From positions 11,113,312-11,177,311 of the forward strand of contig NC_092675.1 in assembly GCF_964355755.1 (NCBI RefSeq): a stretch of 64,000 nt of DNA, given 5' to 3'. Below are positions 51,322 through 63,360 of this stretch, one piece after another; within the stretch, counting starts at the first letter, position 1; each line of letters starts with the position of its first letter. Source of the stretch: Antedon mediterranea. Lineage: Eukaryota > Echinodermata > Crinoidea > Comatulida > Antedonidae. Position numbers and translations under genes: made by a program. The notes under the pieces are model-generated. The model ran no database searches, was not told the origin of the DNA, and saw nothing but the letters and a program-made list of their open reading frames with translations.

Positions 51322-52394
51322 TAATAAAAAATTATCAATATACAATCATGTGACATTGCATTTTCAGTGCGTTATTTTATTCATGTATTGGAAAAATAGC
51401 AAAAATAAAAATAACATAAAAATAGAAAATAACAAATGCCTCCTCCTTCCTTTTTAAAAAAAGTCTGGACAATCTGAAGCATGTATATTTTATTATTTGG
51501 CCTTATATGACGCAATTTAACTTGAACTGACGCAAAATTTAACTTGAGCAGACATGACTTGACGTGTTACAAAGTGACGGAGTACATTTAACAGTGTACA
51601 CGTCCGGACTTTCAGCCTATGACTTCGGCGCAATGTTTTTGGTTTTGCGCTCTAGCAATAAGGTTTAATCGAGGTAAAGTGCGTATTACGATACAATATT
51701 TTGGTACAACTTTTCATTTCTATATAAAAAACACATTTAAAATAGATTGACGTAGGCCTAAATTAGTCACGCCGTGGCTAAAGATACAGTACCGTATCCT
51801 AACTTCCGTTTGCTAAAGGTACGGTAAAATTGCATTACGTCATAATAGTACATGTGTGACATCATCGTATAAGGACTTTGGATTTGTTTTATTGCGAAAA
51901 CAGTGATCAACCGCTTAATACAGAAAACCGTTTCAAAAGGGGTCTACAGTACTATGTACTATGTACTATAACGAGTTTGTTTGTGTAGGGAAAGCGGTGC
52001 CAGGCTGTGGCCAGCTGCATGTGTGCGCTGATTTCTGTGACTTAGCCCTGGGGCTACTGTCTAAATCATAGTATTTGAGGGCCCCTTTATTGTCCGCATT
52101 TGCTTGTTGTTTAAAGTCACCATCTGTAAACAAAGTTTTAAAAAACTAAATAGACCATTTGGAATAAAAAACCCTCATATATAGTAGCTATGGACAAATG
52201 AACTAGACGCAACACAATTTCCAACATTGTTTATTCTTTGGCTATCAACATGTCACCCGTTATTAAACTTCTGGATGCAACATTGCTAGGTCTAGGCTTG
52301 GCCCCGGCGCTGAGTCACAGAATCAGCGCACACATCCATGCAGACTGGCTCCGCCGATAGGCATTCTATACACTACATACGCGATATAAATTCA
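51322..52394. other. No gene or clear element recognised
   Basis: AT-rich sequence with a few CpG-containing patches. I see no splice-consistent homology to HSD17B4 exon 1 and no other domain here. Confidence 0.4.
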
Positions 52395-52403
52395 AGAAAC
52401 CAT

Positions 52404-52516
52404 GCAATGCGATAACTAATAGCAAAAACAATAGCACAGTCTAATATATGCGTGAATGGCGCTCCAGAGAAATCTGTTGTGGCTAAAAACTGTCTGTGGC
52501 CGAAACAGTCATATTC
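52404..52516. repeat. Arm 1 of a far inverted pair with GTGGCCGAAAC motif
   Basis: ATGCGATAACTAATAGCAAA, then TATATGCGTGAATGGCG, then CTGTCTGTGGCCGAAAC is repeated inverted at 62868-62988 with few changes. The motif side of both arms faces the 10-kb interval between them. Confidence 0.85.
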
Positions 52517-52554
52517 CTCCTGGGCCTATGCCAAGTAGGCCAGACCTAGGCCGG

Positions 52555-52655
52555 GGAACAGACAATCGGGACCATGGCGATGATCAGGCCAAACAAGGTT
52601 GTAAGATGATCGGGACCAGAGACGATCGGGCCCAACAAATAAGACGATCGGGCCT
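52555..52655. repeat. CGATCGGG(C/A)CC motif cluster, left
   Basis: At least five degenerate GACGATCGGGMCCAA units. A matching cluster lies at 55628-55775. Confidence 0.75.
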
Positions 52656-52867
52656 AAATCGGTCACGTTTTATTTTGGTCGAAATAAAACAAACTTTTGG
52701 AATTTTTTTGGCGCGCGCCAATATAGTTATGCTTTTTTGACAAAAATTAGGCCTATATAATATTAACCAACATTCATCCCTTATTTATACGCAACAAATA
52801 TCAAGGAGTAAAGAATAAGAATAATTATTCGGCCCACCGAATGATGAGAATGAATAAAGCTTAAAAC

Positions 52868-55628
52868 AAACAAGGCTGCAGGCCCAGAAAACTTGTCTCC
52901 CAAGCTTCTCAAGCTCTGTGCCCCGACATTTTCCACAGTTCTTTACGAGTTGTTTAATTTCATCAGGTTGTGTGCCTGCCAGAGGGTTGGAAGAGGGCAC
53001 ATGTCACCCCTATCTTTAAGAAAGGAGTGACTGCCGATTTTAACAACTACCGCCCGGTGGCTTTACCATCTGTTGTGGGTAAATTGCTGGAGAGGCTTGT
53101 GGTGCAAGCACTTCTAAAACATGCTACTGACAATTGCTTGTTTATCGAAAACCAACATGGGTTTTTACCTAATAAATCATGTGCCACGCAACTTGCAACT
53201 ATTATCCATGACTGGTCCTCTATTTTAGAGAAAAGATCTCCACCCAATATTGATGCAATATTTTTAGATATCTGAAAGGCCTTTGACCGGATGCCTCATG
53301 ACATTCTTCTCCTCAATAAGCTTTCCCAGCAATTTAACATTACTGGTGATACTGATATATGGTACTGGTTAAAGTCATTTTTAATTAAAAGATACCAAAA
53401 TTTAAAGGGTCTTCATCTAACTGGGTGGTAACCAGTGGGGTATCTCAAGGCAGTGTACTCGGTCCCATTCTTTTTAACTTTTTTATTAACGATATTATTT
53501 GTTCACTTAAATGTAAAACTGCTATTTTTGCTGATGATACTCTTATTTATAATGCAATTTAACTCTCCTCAGGATTCTCTAAACCTTCAAGCTGATTTTG
53601 ATCGACTTGGTCTGTGGAGCCAAGCAAATCGCATGCCTTTCAATGTTATGAAGACGAATGTCCTGCATGTCACACGTTCGCGTAACAGACAGTTGTCTAA
53701 ATACCTTTTGTTTGGCTCTAATATTAGTCCGGTGACATCTTTTAAATACCTTGGTGTTACTTTTAACTCAAAATTGACCTGGGATGACCATGTCCATGTC
53801 ATTGTTTCCAAAGCTAAACGTATGTTGGGCTTTGTTTGGAGTGTGGCTGGACATGCTTCGACCAGTGCATTTTTGTCTTTGTACAAAAGTCTTGTATTGC
53901 CTGGTCTGGAGTATGCGCAACCTGCTTGGTTTCCATGGACAAAGTCTTTGTCAGATCAGCTTGAGGGATCCATAGGAGAGCAACTCATCTTGCTCTCAAA
54001 CAGCATCGTGAACAGATATGCTATGAGGAGAGGTTAAATTTGCTTTCAGTTTCGTCTTTGTCCGTTAGAAGAGATACTGTAAATTTCTTATTATATTTTG
54101 TTTTAAGGTTCTGGTTGGGTTTCTGGACTGCAGCACAGTTCATGACTGTATTGTAATAAATACCCGTCACAATGATCCCTGTGCTTCCGACATTAAGCAT
54201 CAAGGACACAGGCTTTTTTCCATTCTATAGCAATCAGGTTACCTCGTGGTGTCTGGGACCAGCTTCCCAGACCGTTGACAGATGCTGCAGTCCTGGAAAG
54301 CCCATTTTTAGCCTTCATTAGAAAAGTTCATATTTATTTTGATTCGCTGTAACTGTATTTTAGCCTGGGTGCAGAACAATTATTATACACATTTGCGGGA
54401 AAAAAGTATAGGAAAATTTTTTTTTGGTTTTTCTAATAGAGTATACCATATAGAATGTCAGAAAAAAAATCCCCATCCCAGGGTCTTGGGCAAAATTTTT
54501 TATGCCACTTTTAAATTTTGGCCTATATAACACACACAAATTCCTATCAACACACACAAATACCTATATATAGGGGATAGGGAAAATCAATTAACAGTTT
54601 TTGTTACTTGCAGTTGTGTTTTAATGATTAAAATTAGTAGAGGCTTACTTTAATAACTACTTCTCATAGTAGTTGATAAATCAAGTCGATACGATGACAT
54701 CATCATGCCCGAATCCAATATGGCGTCCAATTTGGCAGGAAAAACAGGGTATTGCTAAACCCCCACAAACCCCTGGAAACCTAAAAAAAAAACATAGAAA
54801 ACCCCACCGAACCAACATAAAAGTGATTGAATCATGGAGTGTACAACCCACTAGGTATGTCCATGTAAAACAACAAAAAAATTCTACTGTTAACTACTTA
54901 TTTTTGGGTAAAACATCATTTTTTGGTTAAAAATTAGCAATCATTTTTTACCAAAAAATGAAGTTTTACCCCCAAAATAAGTAGTTAACAGTAGAAATTT
55001 AATTTTTTTTTTACATGGATATACCCAGTGGATCGTACACTACATGATTCAATCACTTTTATGTTGGTTCGGTGGGGTTTGCTATGTTTTTTTGGAGGTT
55101 TGCAAGGGTTTGCGGGGGTTTAGCAATACCCTGTTTTTTCCGCCAAATTGGACGCCATATTGGATTCTGGCATGATGATGTCATTGTTATCGACTCGATT
55201 TACCAACTACTATGAGAAGTAGTTATTAAAGTAAGCCTCAGCAAATTTTAATCATCATAACACAACTCCAAGTAAAAAAAAAAGTGAATTTGTTTTCCCT
55301 ATCCCCTATATATAGGTATTTGTGTGTGTTAATAGGCATTTGTGTGTGTTATATAGGCCAAAATTTGAAAGTTCCGTAACAAATTTTCCCCAAGACCCTG
55401 GGATGGGGATTTTTTTTCTGACATTCTATATGGTATACTCTATCAGAAAAAAAAGAAAACAATTTTCCTATACTTTTTTCCTGCAAAATTTGTACTGCAC
55501 CCAGGCTATTTTGTCTTTATTTCTTTTATGTGATTAAGTTCACTTAGGTTCACCCTGGTCTCCCCAATTTCAGTTTTTTTTTGTTATGTATATACTCAAT
55601 AGACCAAATAAATAATGAAATGAAATGA
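52868..55628 (+). pseudogene. Decayed LINE with reverse transcriptase, split by a palindrome
   Basis: The plus strand encodes WKRAHVTPIFKKGVTADFNN, then YRPVALPSVVGKLLE, then FLDI*KAFDR (TGA in place of the Ser of the SKAFD motif). After frame changes it gives SGVSQGSVLGPILFNFFIND and the catalytic FADDTLIYN, then FKYLGVTFNSKLTWDDHV. It ends with an ATGAA repeat tail at 55605-55628. A 1146-bp element splits the 3' UTR at 54362-55507. It is CR1/jockey-like and dead. Confidence 0.85.
54362..55507. mobile_element. Near-palindromic foldback element, 1146 bp
   Basis: The arms, about 565 bp each, are inverted copies at roughly 90 percent identity. They run from AGCCTGGGTGCAG to CTGCACCCAGGCT with only a few unpaired bases at the centre near 54935. 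The 5-bp duplication ATTTT (54357-54361 and 55508-55512) marks a transposition event. No coding. Confidence 0.9.
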
Positions 55629-55775
55629 AAGACGATCGGGACCAACATTGTTCCGGACACACTACTGACAATCGGGTCCATTCATGAGACGATCGGGCCC
55701 AACGCTGAAATTTGAAAACGAGATCGGGACGTTTTCTAGGCCCGATCGTCCGTGGTCCCGATCGTCTGATAACCA
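55628..55775. repeat. CGATCGGG(C/A)CC motif cluster, right
   Basis: About six units, in both orientations near the right edge (GGCCCGATCGTCCGTGGTCC). Together with 52555-52655 it flanks the LINE. Confidence 0.75.
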
Positions 55776-55862
55776 CCTAGTACTAGTAGACCTAGCCTAG
55801 CTAGGCCTCCCTAGGCTCAGCTAGCTTGCTGTTTTGTACTATATTTAGTAATAGGAGATAGG

Positions 55863-56870
55863 CCTAGGCCGGTGTAAGATTGAAATGTGTCCAGCATTCA
55901 AAAGTGTCCGGGCGGACACTTTTCAGCATTGGATAGTGTCCAGTTGCATGTTTCAACGGGTTCGTGGGCGTTTTTCAACAATTTAATGCTGTCCGGCCCG
56001 TTTAATAATGTCTGACCCATGGATTGAAATGCGTCCACTATTAAATACTGTATCATACGTTTTATGATAGGTGGTTGGGATTTGAGAGTCAGGTTTTGAT
56101 CACGCATGCACTTGTCTTGTCTTCTTTTAACAACCAATAATACTTCCAATTAGTGACCATTTTATTAATTGGTATGAGTAAAGACAAGAATAATTAATAG
56201 TTTTAATTATGTGACAAAAAACAAGTAAGTGTACTGGTCCTCTTTCAGTTAAAGATTACTTTACTTATAGACACCTCCAATTAGCGACCATTTTATTAAT
56301 TGGCATAGGAATAAAAACAAGAATAATAAATAGTTTTAATTATGTGACAAAATACAAGTAATTGGATACTGGTCCCCCTCCAATTAAAGACCACTTTACT
56401 TAAAATACCTCCAAATTAACGACCATTTATTAATTGGTAGGTGTACTTGTACTGGTCCTCTTTCAATTAAAGATCATTTTACTTAAAGACACCTCCAATT
56501 AGCGACCATTATATTTTTTTCAAATTACGTCCATTGATGTTAAATTGATGTCTCTTCTGTAAATAGGTAGTATAATAAGACTATGTCTGATAGAACAATA
56601 TTAATAATATTTATTTGGATCGACATATTTTTTTGTTTTGTTTTCTAAGGAATTATAATTACCCTAGGGAGTTGGTAAATTTCCAGCGGCCTAGTTTTTA
56701 CAGGGGGGGTGATGTGACAGTCGATGGTCCTACTTTGTTATCGATCGAAAACTGCCCGGGTGGTTGCAACCATTTTCAACAGCTGGTGTTACACTATTCA
56801 ATGCTGAAAATTGTCCGGTGGACACTTTTAAACACCGGACACATTTCAATCTTACACCGGCCTAGGGCCT
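55863..56870. mobile_element. Inverted-repeat element with TGTCCGG motifs
   Basis: GGCCTAGGCCGGTGTAAGAT, then TGAAATGTGTCC, near 55863 is inverted at 56832-56870. Inside each end are further GTGTCCGGGCGGACAC-type words. The centre holds a tandem repeat (56140-56520). No coding. Confidence 0.8.
56140..56520. repeat. Tandem repeat, about 125-bp period
   Basis: Three to four blocks share CACCTCCAATTAGCGACCAT, TTTATTAATTGG and AAGACAAGAATAAT. It is internal to the 55863-56870 element. Confidence 0.75.
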
Positions 56871-56884
56871 ACAGGATCCAGTCA

Positions 56885-57120
56885 AGTCGCCCCATACAAA
56901 GTCGCCCAATACAAAGTCGCCCCATCGCAAAGTCGCCCCGACATAGTCGCCCCATCGCAAAGTCGCCCCATCGCAGAGTCGCCCCATCGTAAAGTCGCCA
57001 CATCGTAAAGTCGCCCCATCGCAAAGTCGCCCAATACAAAGTCGCCCAATACAAAGTCGCCCCATTGCAAAGTCGCCCCATCGCAAAGTCGCCCCATCGC
57101 AAAGTCGCCCCATCGCAAAG
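56885..57120. repeat. GCGACTTTGCGATGGG array, left
   Basis: About 15 units of 15-17 bp in the inverse orientation (AAAGTCGCCCCATCGC), with variants CCAATACAAAG and CCGACATAG. Confidence 0.92.
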
Positions 57121-57469
57121 TTGGTTGCATTTGATATCGATCGCGTTGTTACTTTGGTCGCGCTAAATGTCGTATACATTATAATGTTTATCCTAATAGG
57201 CCTATATACATAATTTGTGTTTTACAGGTTTTAATGGAGTGATGTGCTTTTTAAAAATCATTAAAAAAATAGTTCCTTGTTTGAAAGTTCTAAAAAGATT
57301 ATCCCTGATTTATAGGTTCCAAAATGTTAATTTAATATGATTTTAAAATTAGTTACCAGAGCCACAATAACAAATCTTTCTTCAACCTACGCGTGGATAC
57401 CAGCTCATTTTTTAGGATAATATAATAATGTATAAATGTGTAGTAGGCCTTCGTACTGAGATTTACAGT

Positions 57470-59036
57470 AGTTAAAACAATAACAGCGTTGTAAGACAAT
57501 GAGTGTTAATGTTATAGGCTACTTATTGATCATTTTGCATTTATTGACAAGTTATGTGTCTATTGTTATTTAGTTTTATTATGACTTTTCAAAATGAAGA
57601 AATAAAAAATACTAAAAAAAAAGATTTCATCGCCGATATGATCGTTTTACACATGTAGGTATTTTAGTAAAATTAAAACGCTACATTTTGACCATGGAAA
57701 AACCATCGTACAGTATCATGTGCATGTTTTTTAAAAAGGGGAATCCCCGACGGTCAGCAGAAAGACGTAACAGCTGCCAAGGCACAGCTCCGGTTGGTTT
57801 CAGATTGGAGTCGCCTTTTATTCAACAGCACAATTATCATTTTACTGAAGAAATTCTTTTCAACCCTTTTGGTTATAGAACATTCTAATTATCATGCCTA
57901 ATAAATATCCTCATTTCGGGTGTTTATTTAATTTTAAATTAAACAAGACAGTGAAGAGGCACGGAATAATACGTACAAACACGGACGTACAGTACGACGA
58001 ATACACACACGCACGTCATTATTTACGACATATAGTGGTGATATGATGCAATTCTATAATGGATAATGATGGGATTGCCTTTCTAGGCTTATAATCAATG
58101 TTCATTGTAATACTAATAGTAAACTGAATGTTTATAAATAAATTGTTTTACGTAATTTGTTGCATATATTATAAAATAAAAGACACACTGACGTAGCCTA
58201 GTACGTTTCCTATAAAATATTTCAAATAAAAATAATTATGTACTGTTAAATGACATTATGCCGAATAATACTATAATCTCTTTTTACAAATTGTGATTTT
58301 TTAAGGCAAACATCTTTCTCATCATAGACCTGTAAAATAAAAAAAATCTATTATTAATATAGGCCTAATATAATAATAATAAATATTCATCGACCAAAGT
58401 AAAAATAATCTAGATCGTAACATCATTTTATCGCGACCAAAATTAAACGCGACCGACTTCCAACGCAACTGATATCATCGTAAAACTCCGGCGGGGTTTC
58501 CCCATCTTCAGATGGTGCGCTGTAGTGCGACAACGGCGGAGTAATTACGGGGGTTTCCCTCTGGTGAGCTAGAACGTTAGTGCGACCGCGGAGTGATCGT
58601 CGTCCTCTCTGATGATGGGGGAGCGTGCCGATCGTGCGACCTGAGACTACATGGCGGCCGGGGCTTCCCCTTTTGGGGCGACTTTGCGATGGGGCGACTT
58701 TGTGCGTAAAATGTCGCAATGATACAGATCTGAAACCAATCGGAGCTGCGCCTTCTGGTATCTGTTTTACGTCTTTCTGCTGAACGTCGGGGATTCCCCT
58801 TTTTTAAAAACACACCCACGATACTCTACGGTCAAAATGTAGCGTTTTAATTTTTCTAAAATACCTGCATGTATAAAACGATCATATCGGCGATGAAATC
58901 CTTTTTTTTGAGTATTTTTTATTTCTTCATTTTGAAAAGTCAATAGACACAGAACTTTTCAATAAATACAAAATGAACAAGTAGCCTATAAAACTCATTG
59001 TCTTACAACGCTGTTATTGTTTAAACTAATCTATAG
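57470..59036. mobile_element. Inner inverted-repeat element 1
   Basis: 57472-57800 (ACAATAACAGCGTTGTAAGA, then TTCATCGCCGATATGATCG, then GGGGAATCCCCGACG) is mirrored at 58735-59028. The spacer includes a short GGGGCGACTTTGCGATGG stretch at about 58673-58706, shared with the surrounding element's ends. Confidence 0.8.
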
Positions 59037-62000
59037 TCCGGTGGCAGGAGGGGGGGATATCACCACCCGAAAGGGGACAAATTGCCATCCAACTTTTCTA
59101 GACCAGAATTTTCCGTAGATTACGAATATGGAAGGTAATCGATCAGGATAGGAAGCGTTTTCGAGATATAAGGGGTCAAAGTTCAAAATTGACCAATATA
59201 AAAACATGCTATATCTCTGGAAATTCTGGACCTAGTGAGATAATTTTGGTGTCAAATTGTTCACAATGTATATGTTTATATTAGCTCTAACAGAACTTTC
59301 TTTGTAAAATTGACTGAAAACCCATTGAATTGAATAAGGTTATAAAAACATAAATTAATAAATATTTGTCGTAAGGAGCCAATTTTGGTATCAAATTGTT
59401 CACAATATATATGTTTATACCATTTATACTTGCCATAATGCAACATTTTTTTCAAAAAGTGACTGAAAGTAAACACTATTTTTCTGTAATTTTAACCTTT
59501 GACCTGTTTTTCTCATCTAAATAACGACATGGCATAGAGATTTCTAACGGCAAATTGTTTATAATAGATATTTTTATTCAATCTAATAGATTATACTGCT
59601 TGAAAAATACAAGTGTGATTATTGCTTTGAAATCCTGTACATAAGAGCCTATCGGGCGGATTTAATGCAAAGAGTTGTGGAAGGGGAATACTACTATACA
59701 TACAATGTCTTTCAGAAACATTTGAGAAATGTCATTCAGGTATCCATGTATCTCCAATAAACGGAATGTACGGTTCATAGAGAATTCAGAAGTTACCCTT
59801 GGTTCATTTTGGCAAATCCATGGGTTCCTTTTAAAAGGATTGAGGGTGAACAGACAGGCTTTTCCCATGGCTTAATATTGGAACCCACAGTTTTAGATAC
59901 CCGATATATACACAGTAACTTATGTAGCCAAATGCATTTATCCGATACAGGGGCCAAATGTAGAACTGAACATACAGTAGAGAAGGGTCTAAATAGATGA
60001 CCTGCTGTTGTTTCATTTTAGGCAAAATCCAAATCGGTTCCTTAAGGATTGAGAGTGCACAGGCAGCTTCATTCCATGTGCCTGTCTATACCGACATTGT
60101 CACCCCTTATATTTCCATTATGGGGCTTAATGTCCATCCATGGAGGACCGACCGGCCTTTGGGGGGTTAATTTTGGCAAATCCATAAGTGGTCCTTAAGG
60201 ATCGAGAGTGCACAGGCAGCTTTATTCCATGGGCCGCGCCTGTCTATATGAACTCACAGTGTCACCCCTTATATTTCCATTATGGGGCTTAATGTCCATC
60301 CATGGAGAACGATCGGACCTTGGGTTAATTTGGGCAAATCCATAAAATGTTCCTTATGGATGATCGAGGGTGCACAGGGATATTTATTATATCTCTATGA
60401 ACCCACATTTTCACCCCACATACAGTATTTCCAATATAGGGTCTCTTGTAGACCCACATAGAGAACCCCAAAAGGTCAATGAAGGATCGGCCCTTGGGTT
60501 CATTTGGGAAAATCCATAAATGTTATTTAAAGATTGAGGGTGAACATTTTAGTTTTATTCCATAGTTCCTCTATGAACTATTTACCCCATATTAATTTCT
60601 AATACAGGGCCTTATGTAGCACACCACATAGAGATCCCAAAAGGGTCCTTAGAGGGTTCATTCGGGCAAATCCATATGGGTTATTTTAGAATCTTTTGTG
60701 TACAGGAAACTCTTTCCTGTATGGACCAAACTATATAAAAATTGTGGTCTGTCTGTGTAGTGAGTTGTGGATTGAGTTTGGCCACCTGGATCTGCCTATA
60801 CCCTATCCTGTACGAATTGGTATTCTCTGGTTCTAATGAATAGTAGTTTATTTTCCAAAAACGAATATTGTAGCCCTAATAAATGCAACTGTATAGTGGC
60901 AAATCATTGAAGGTCAGCGTAACATTTTAACATCATAACATTTTAACAGTCATAATATTAATAATATTAATAATTTTATAATTTATTTTACAGTATTATA
61001 TTAATACATTTAAAATAATGCGCACTAGAAAAAATATAAAAATACCATAACTTCACTGATCAAATAACGTGATTACATTTATGAACATCGATCTCATAGT
61101 TTGAATAACTTTGCATTATTTAGTATATCACTTGTTCAAATGTTGACCTTTGACCTATGTCAACTTGTGTAATGATAAATGTGCTCTTTTGATTGTGTAT
61201 GATTGATATGTCTTAACAGAATGATAAAACATAAAATTTTGTCTTAAATGTTAGTTTTTATTTGGGTTTATATGCAAATTGTGTGATTGGTCAATATTGA
61301 CATTTGACCTTTAATTGAAAAGTATTTGTTTTATAAGGCGACTGAATAGATACCTATAACCATAAAAATGTATTAAAAGACCAAATTGAACTTCAATAAA
61401 TTGGTTATAATACATATGTATATAATACATTGTTATAATTGGTCAATTTTGAACTTTGACCCCTTATCTCTACCTATTCGCTTCATATCCTGATCAAAGT
61501 CTGATTTGATTAAATACAGTATTATAATTATATTAATCAAAATTATAATGAAATAACATAACTTTACTAATCAAATAATTTGATTACTTGTAAAACCATC
61601 AGTATCATAGTTTTGACAACTTTGCATTTATTTGTTAATACATGTATTAAAATGTTGACCTTTGACCTTATGTCAACTGATGAAATGATGTATTCGCTCT
61701 TTTACATTGCGTATGATTGATTAAATAACAGGATGAGAAATCATCCAATTTTTATTAAATATAAGTTTTTATTTGGTTTTATTACGTTCTATGATTGGTC
61801 AATATTGACATTTGACCCTTAATTACAAAGGATTTTTTTTTCATAAGGTGATTGAATAGACACTTATAATCATAAAAATGTAATAAAAGACCAAATTGTG
61901 CTTCAATAAATTTGTTATAATACATATACATCATACATTGTTGTAATTGGTCAATTTTGAACTTTGACCCCTTATATCTCGAAAACGCTTCCTATCCTAT

Positions 62001-62103
62001 CGATTACCTTCCATATTCGTAATCTACGGAAAATTCTGGTCTAGAAAAGTTTGATGGCAATTAGTCCCCTTTCGGGTGGTGATTCCCCCTTCCTGCCACC
62101 GGA
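59037..62103. mobile_element. Inner inverted-repeat element 2, 3067 bp
   Basis: TCCGGTGGCAGGAGGGGGG at 59037 and its inverse ending CCTGCCACCGGA at 62103 start arms of about 165 bp (GAATTTTCCGTAGATTACG, then GGTCAAAGTTCAAAATTGAC). The interior has degenerate tandem repeats (59800-60740) and a direct duplication (61040-61465 against 61545-61965). No coding. Confidence 0.8.
59800..60740. repeat. Degenerate tandem repeat inside element 2
   Basis: Blocks share GGCAAATCCATAAGT, CCTTAAGGATTGAGGGTG, ATTCCATGG, CACCCCTTATATTTCC and ATTATGGGGCTTAATGTCC. The period is roughly 120-185 bp, about five to six blocks. Confidence 0.7.
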
Positions 62104-62519
62104 CGAATATGAAGGCCTACTACACATTAAGTTTATACATTTATTATATTATCCTAAAAAATGAGCTGGTATCCACGCGTAGGTTGAAGAAAGATTCGTA
62201 ATTGTGGCTCTGGTAACTAATTTTAAAATCATATTAAATTAACATTTTCGAAACTATAAATCAGGGATAATCTTTTTAGAACTTTCAAACAAGGAACTAT
62301 TTTTTTAATGATTTTTAAAAAGCACATCACTCCATTAAAACCTGTAAAATTAAAATTAAACCACAAATTATGTATATAATAGGATAAACGTTATAATGTA
62401 TACGACATTTAGCGCGACCAACAAAGTAACAATGCGATCGATATCAAACGCAATCGATATGAATAAAACAGCGTACTACTAGCGACGGCGCTTCATTCAT
62501 AGTCATACCGAAATAAAAC

Positions 62520-62605
62520 CGTGGGCGACTTTGCGATGGGGCGACTTTGCGATGGGGCGACTTTGCGATGGGGCGACTTTGCGATGGGGCGACTTTGCGA
62601 TGGAT
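62520..62605. repeat. GCGACTTTGCGATGGG array, right
   Basis: Five nearly perfect 16-bp units ending CGACTTGACTAGC. Confidence 0.92.
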
Positions 62606-62734
62606 CCCGACTTGACTAGCATCAAAGAACTTATAACACAAGAATCTCCTGTTCGTCCGAAGCGCGTAACAATTTCGAAAGGCATTGTGGGATAGAATAG
62701 AGCTATGGGTGGCGCCATTGTGAGCCGACCCATG

Positions 62735-62880
62735 GAGTAGGGCGCCCGCATCAAATTAGAAAGTCAAAATCATAGAGGGGATCTGCTAATGCTCTAGGGG
62801 GGATAGAGTAATTGACTGAGGAGTAGGGCGCCCGCATCAAATTAGAAAGTCAAAATCATAGAGGGGATCTGCTAATGGCA
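62735..62880. repeat. Tandem duplication, about 84-bp period
   Basis: GAGTAGGGCGCCCGCATCAA, then ATCATAGAGGGGATCTGCTAAT occurs twice without visible change, separated by about 30 bp. Confidence 0.85.
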
Positions 62881-62988
62881 TATGACCGTTTCGGCCACAG
62901 ACAGTTTCGGCCACAACAGATTTCTATGGCGCGCCATTCACGCATATATTAGACCGTGCTATTGTTTTTGCTATTAGTTATCGCATCT
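62868..62988. repeat. Arm 2 of the far inverted pair with GTGGCCGAAAC motif
   Basis: Inverse of 52404-52516. Confidence 0.85.
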
Positions 62989-63267
62989 CATGCTTTGTTG
63001 GATAGTATTTTTTATGACGATTACTACCATTACAGTGTTATCATTCTTAACGTTATTCCACTACAATTTGCATTTATTAGATTTGTTGTTTCCATTCCAG
63101 TTTAGTTATATCATGGAGTCTTGGCGAAAAACAAATTCAACTGTCAGTGACACAGTTAAATACTCTCTTAGTACAGACGTATTAATAGTTTGGCTATGAA
63201 AAAAGAAATAGAAATGCTAAGAAAAAAAAAGAAATTTAATTAAAACGTTTTTCCTTCCATTGCTTAG

Positions 63268-63360
63268 GTGACCTAAGGAAAAAAGAGGAATATCAGGAAC
63301 TCACACATCAATACAAGCAGATTCAAGAAGAAAATTAGTGATAAAAAAAAATAAATTTAA
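63268..63360 (+). other. Possible terminal exon
   Basis: After a pyrimidine-containing stretch ending in CTTAG, GACCTAAGG..AAAAAAGAGGAATATCAG encodes LRKKEEYQELTHQYKQIQEE then N and TAG TGA, followed within about 15 bp by AATAAA signals. Charged and helix-like, it looks like the C-terminal end of a coiled coil. An upstream open stretch from 63113 (MESWRKTNSTVSDTVKYSLS) is not clearly linked to it. No family recognised. Confidence 0.3.

Larger units (their letters stand above)
56881..62618. mobile_element. Large foldback element with GGGGCGACTTTGCGAT terminal arrays
   Basis: Outer arms: the left has a motif array (56885-57120, about 15 units) then unique sequence (57125-57450). The right mirrors it, with unique sequence (62107-62455) then a motif array (62520-62605, about 5-6 units). 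Both outer borders read AGTCAAGTCG / CGACTTGACT. Two further inverted-repeat elements fill the centre. No open frame with a recognisable domain. Confidence 0.85.

Noticed and set aside
53435-54037. 200-codon gene with hydrophobic N-terminus
   Set aside because: The hydrophobic start is an out-of-frame reading of the LINE RT FADD region; only the later part is real LINE coding.
56862-57179. Three overlapping frames of repeated DGATLRWG / MGRLC residues
   Set aside because: Product of translating the 16-bp GC-rich motif array; a short tandem repeat stays open in many frames.
57688-57888. Small gene reading MTMEKPSYSIMC..GNPRRSAERR
   Set aside because: The same phrase recurs inverted at 58577-58819; it is an arm of a foldback element.
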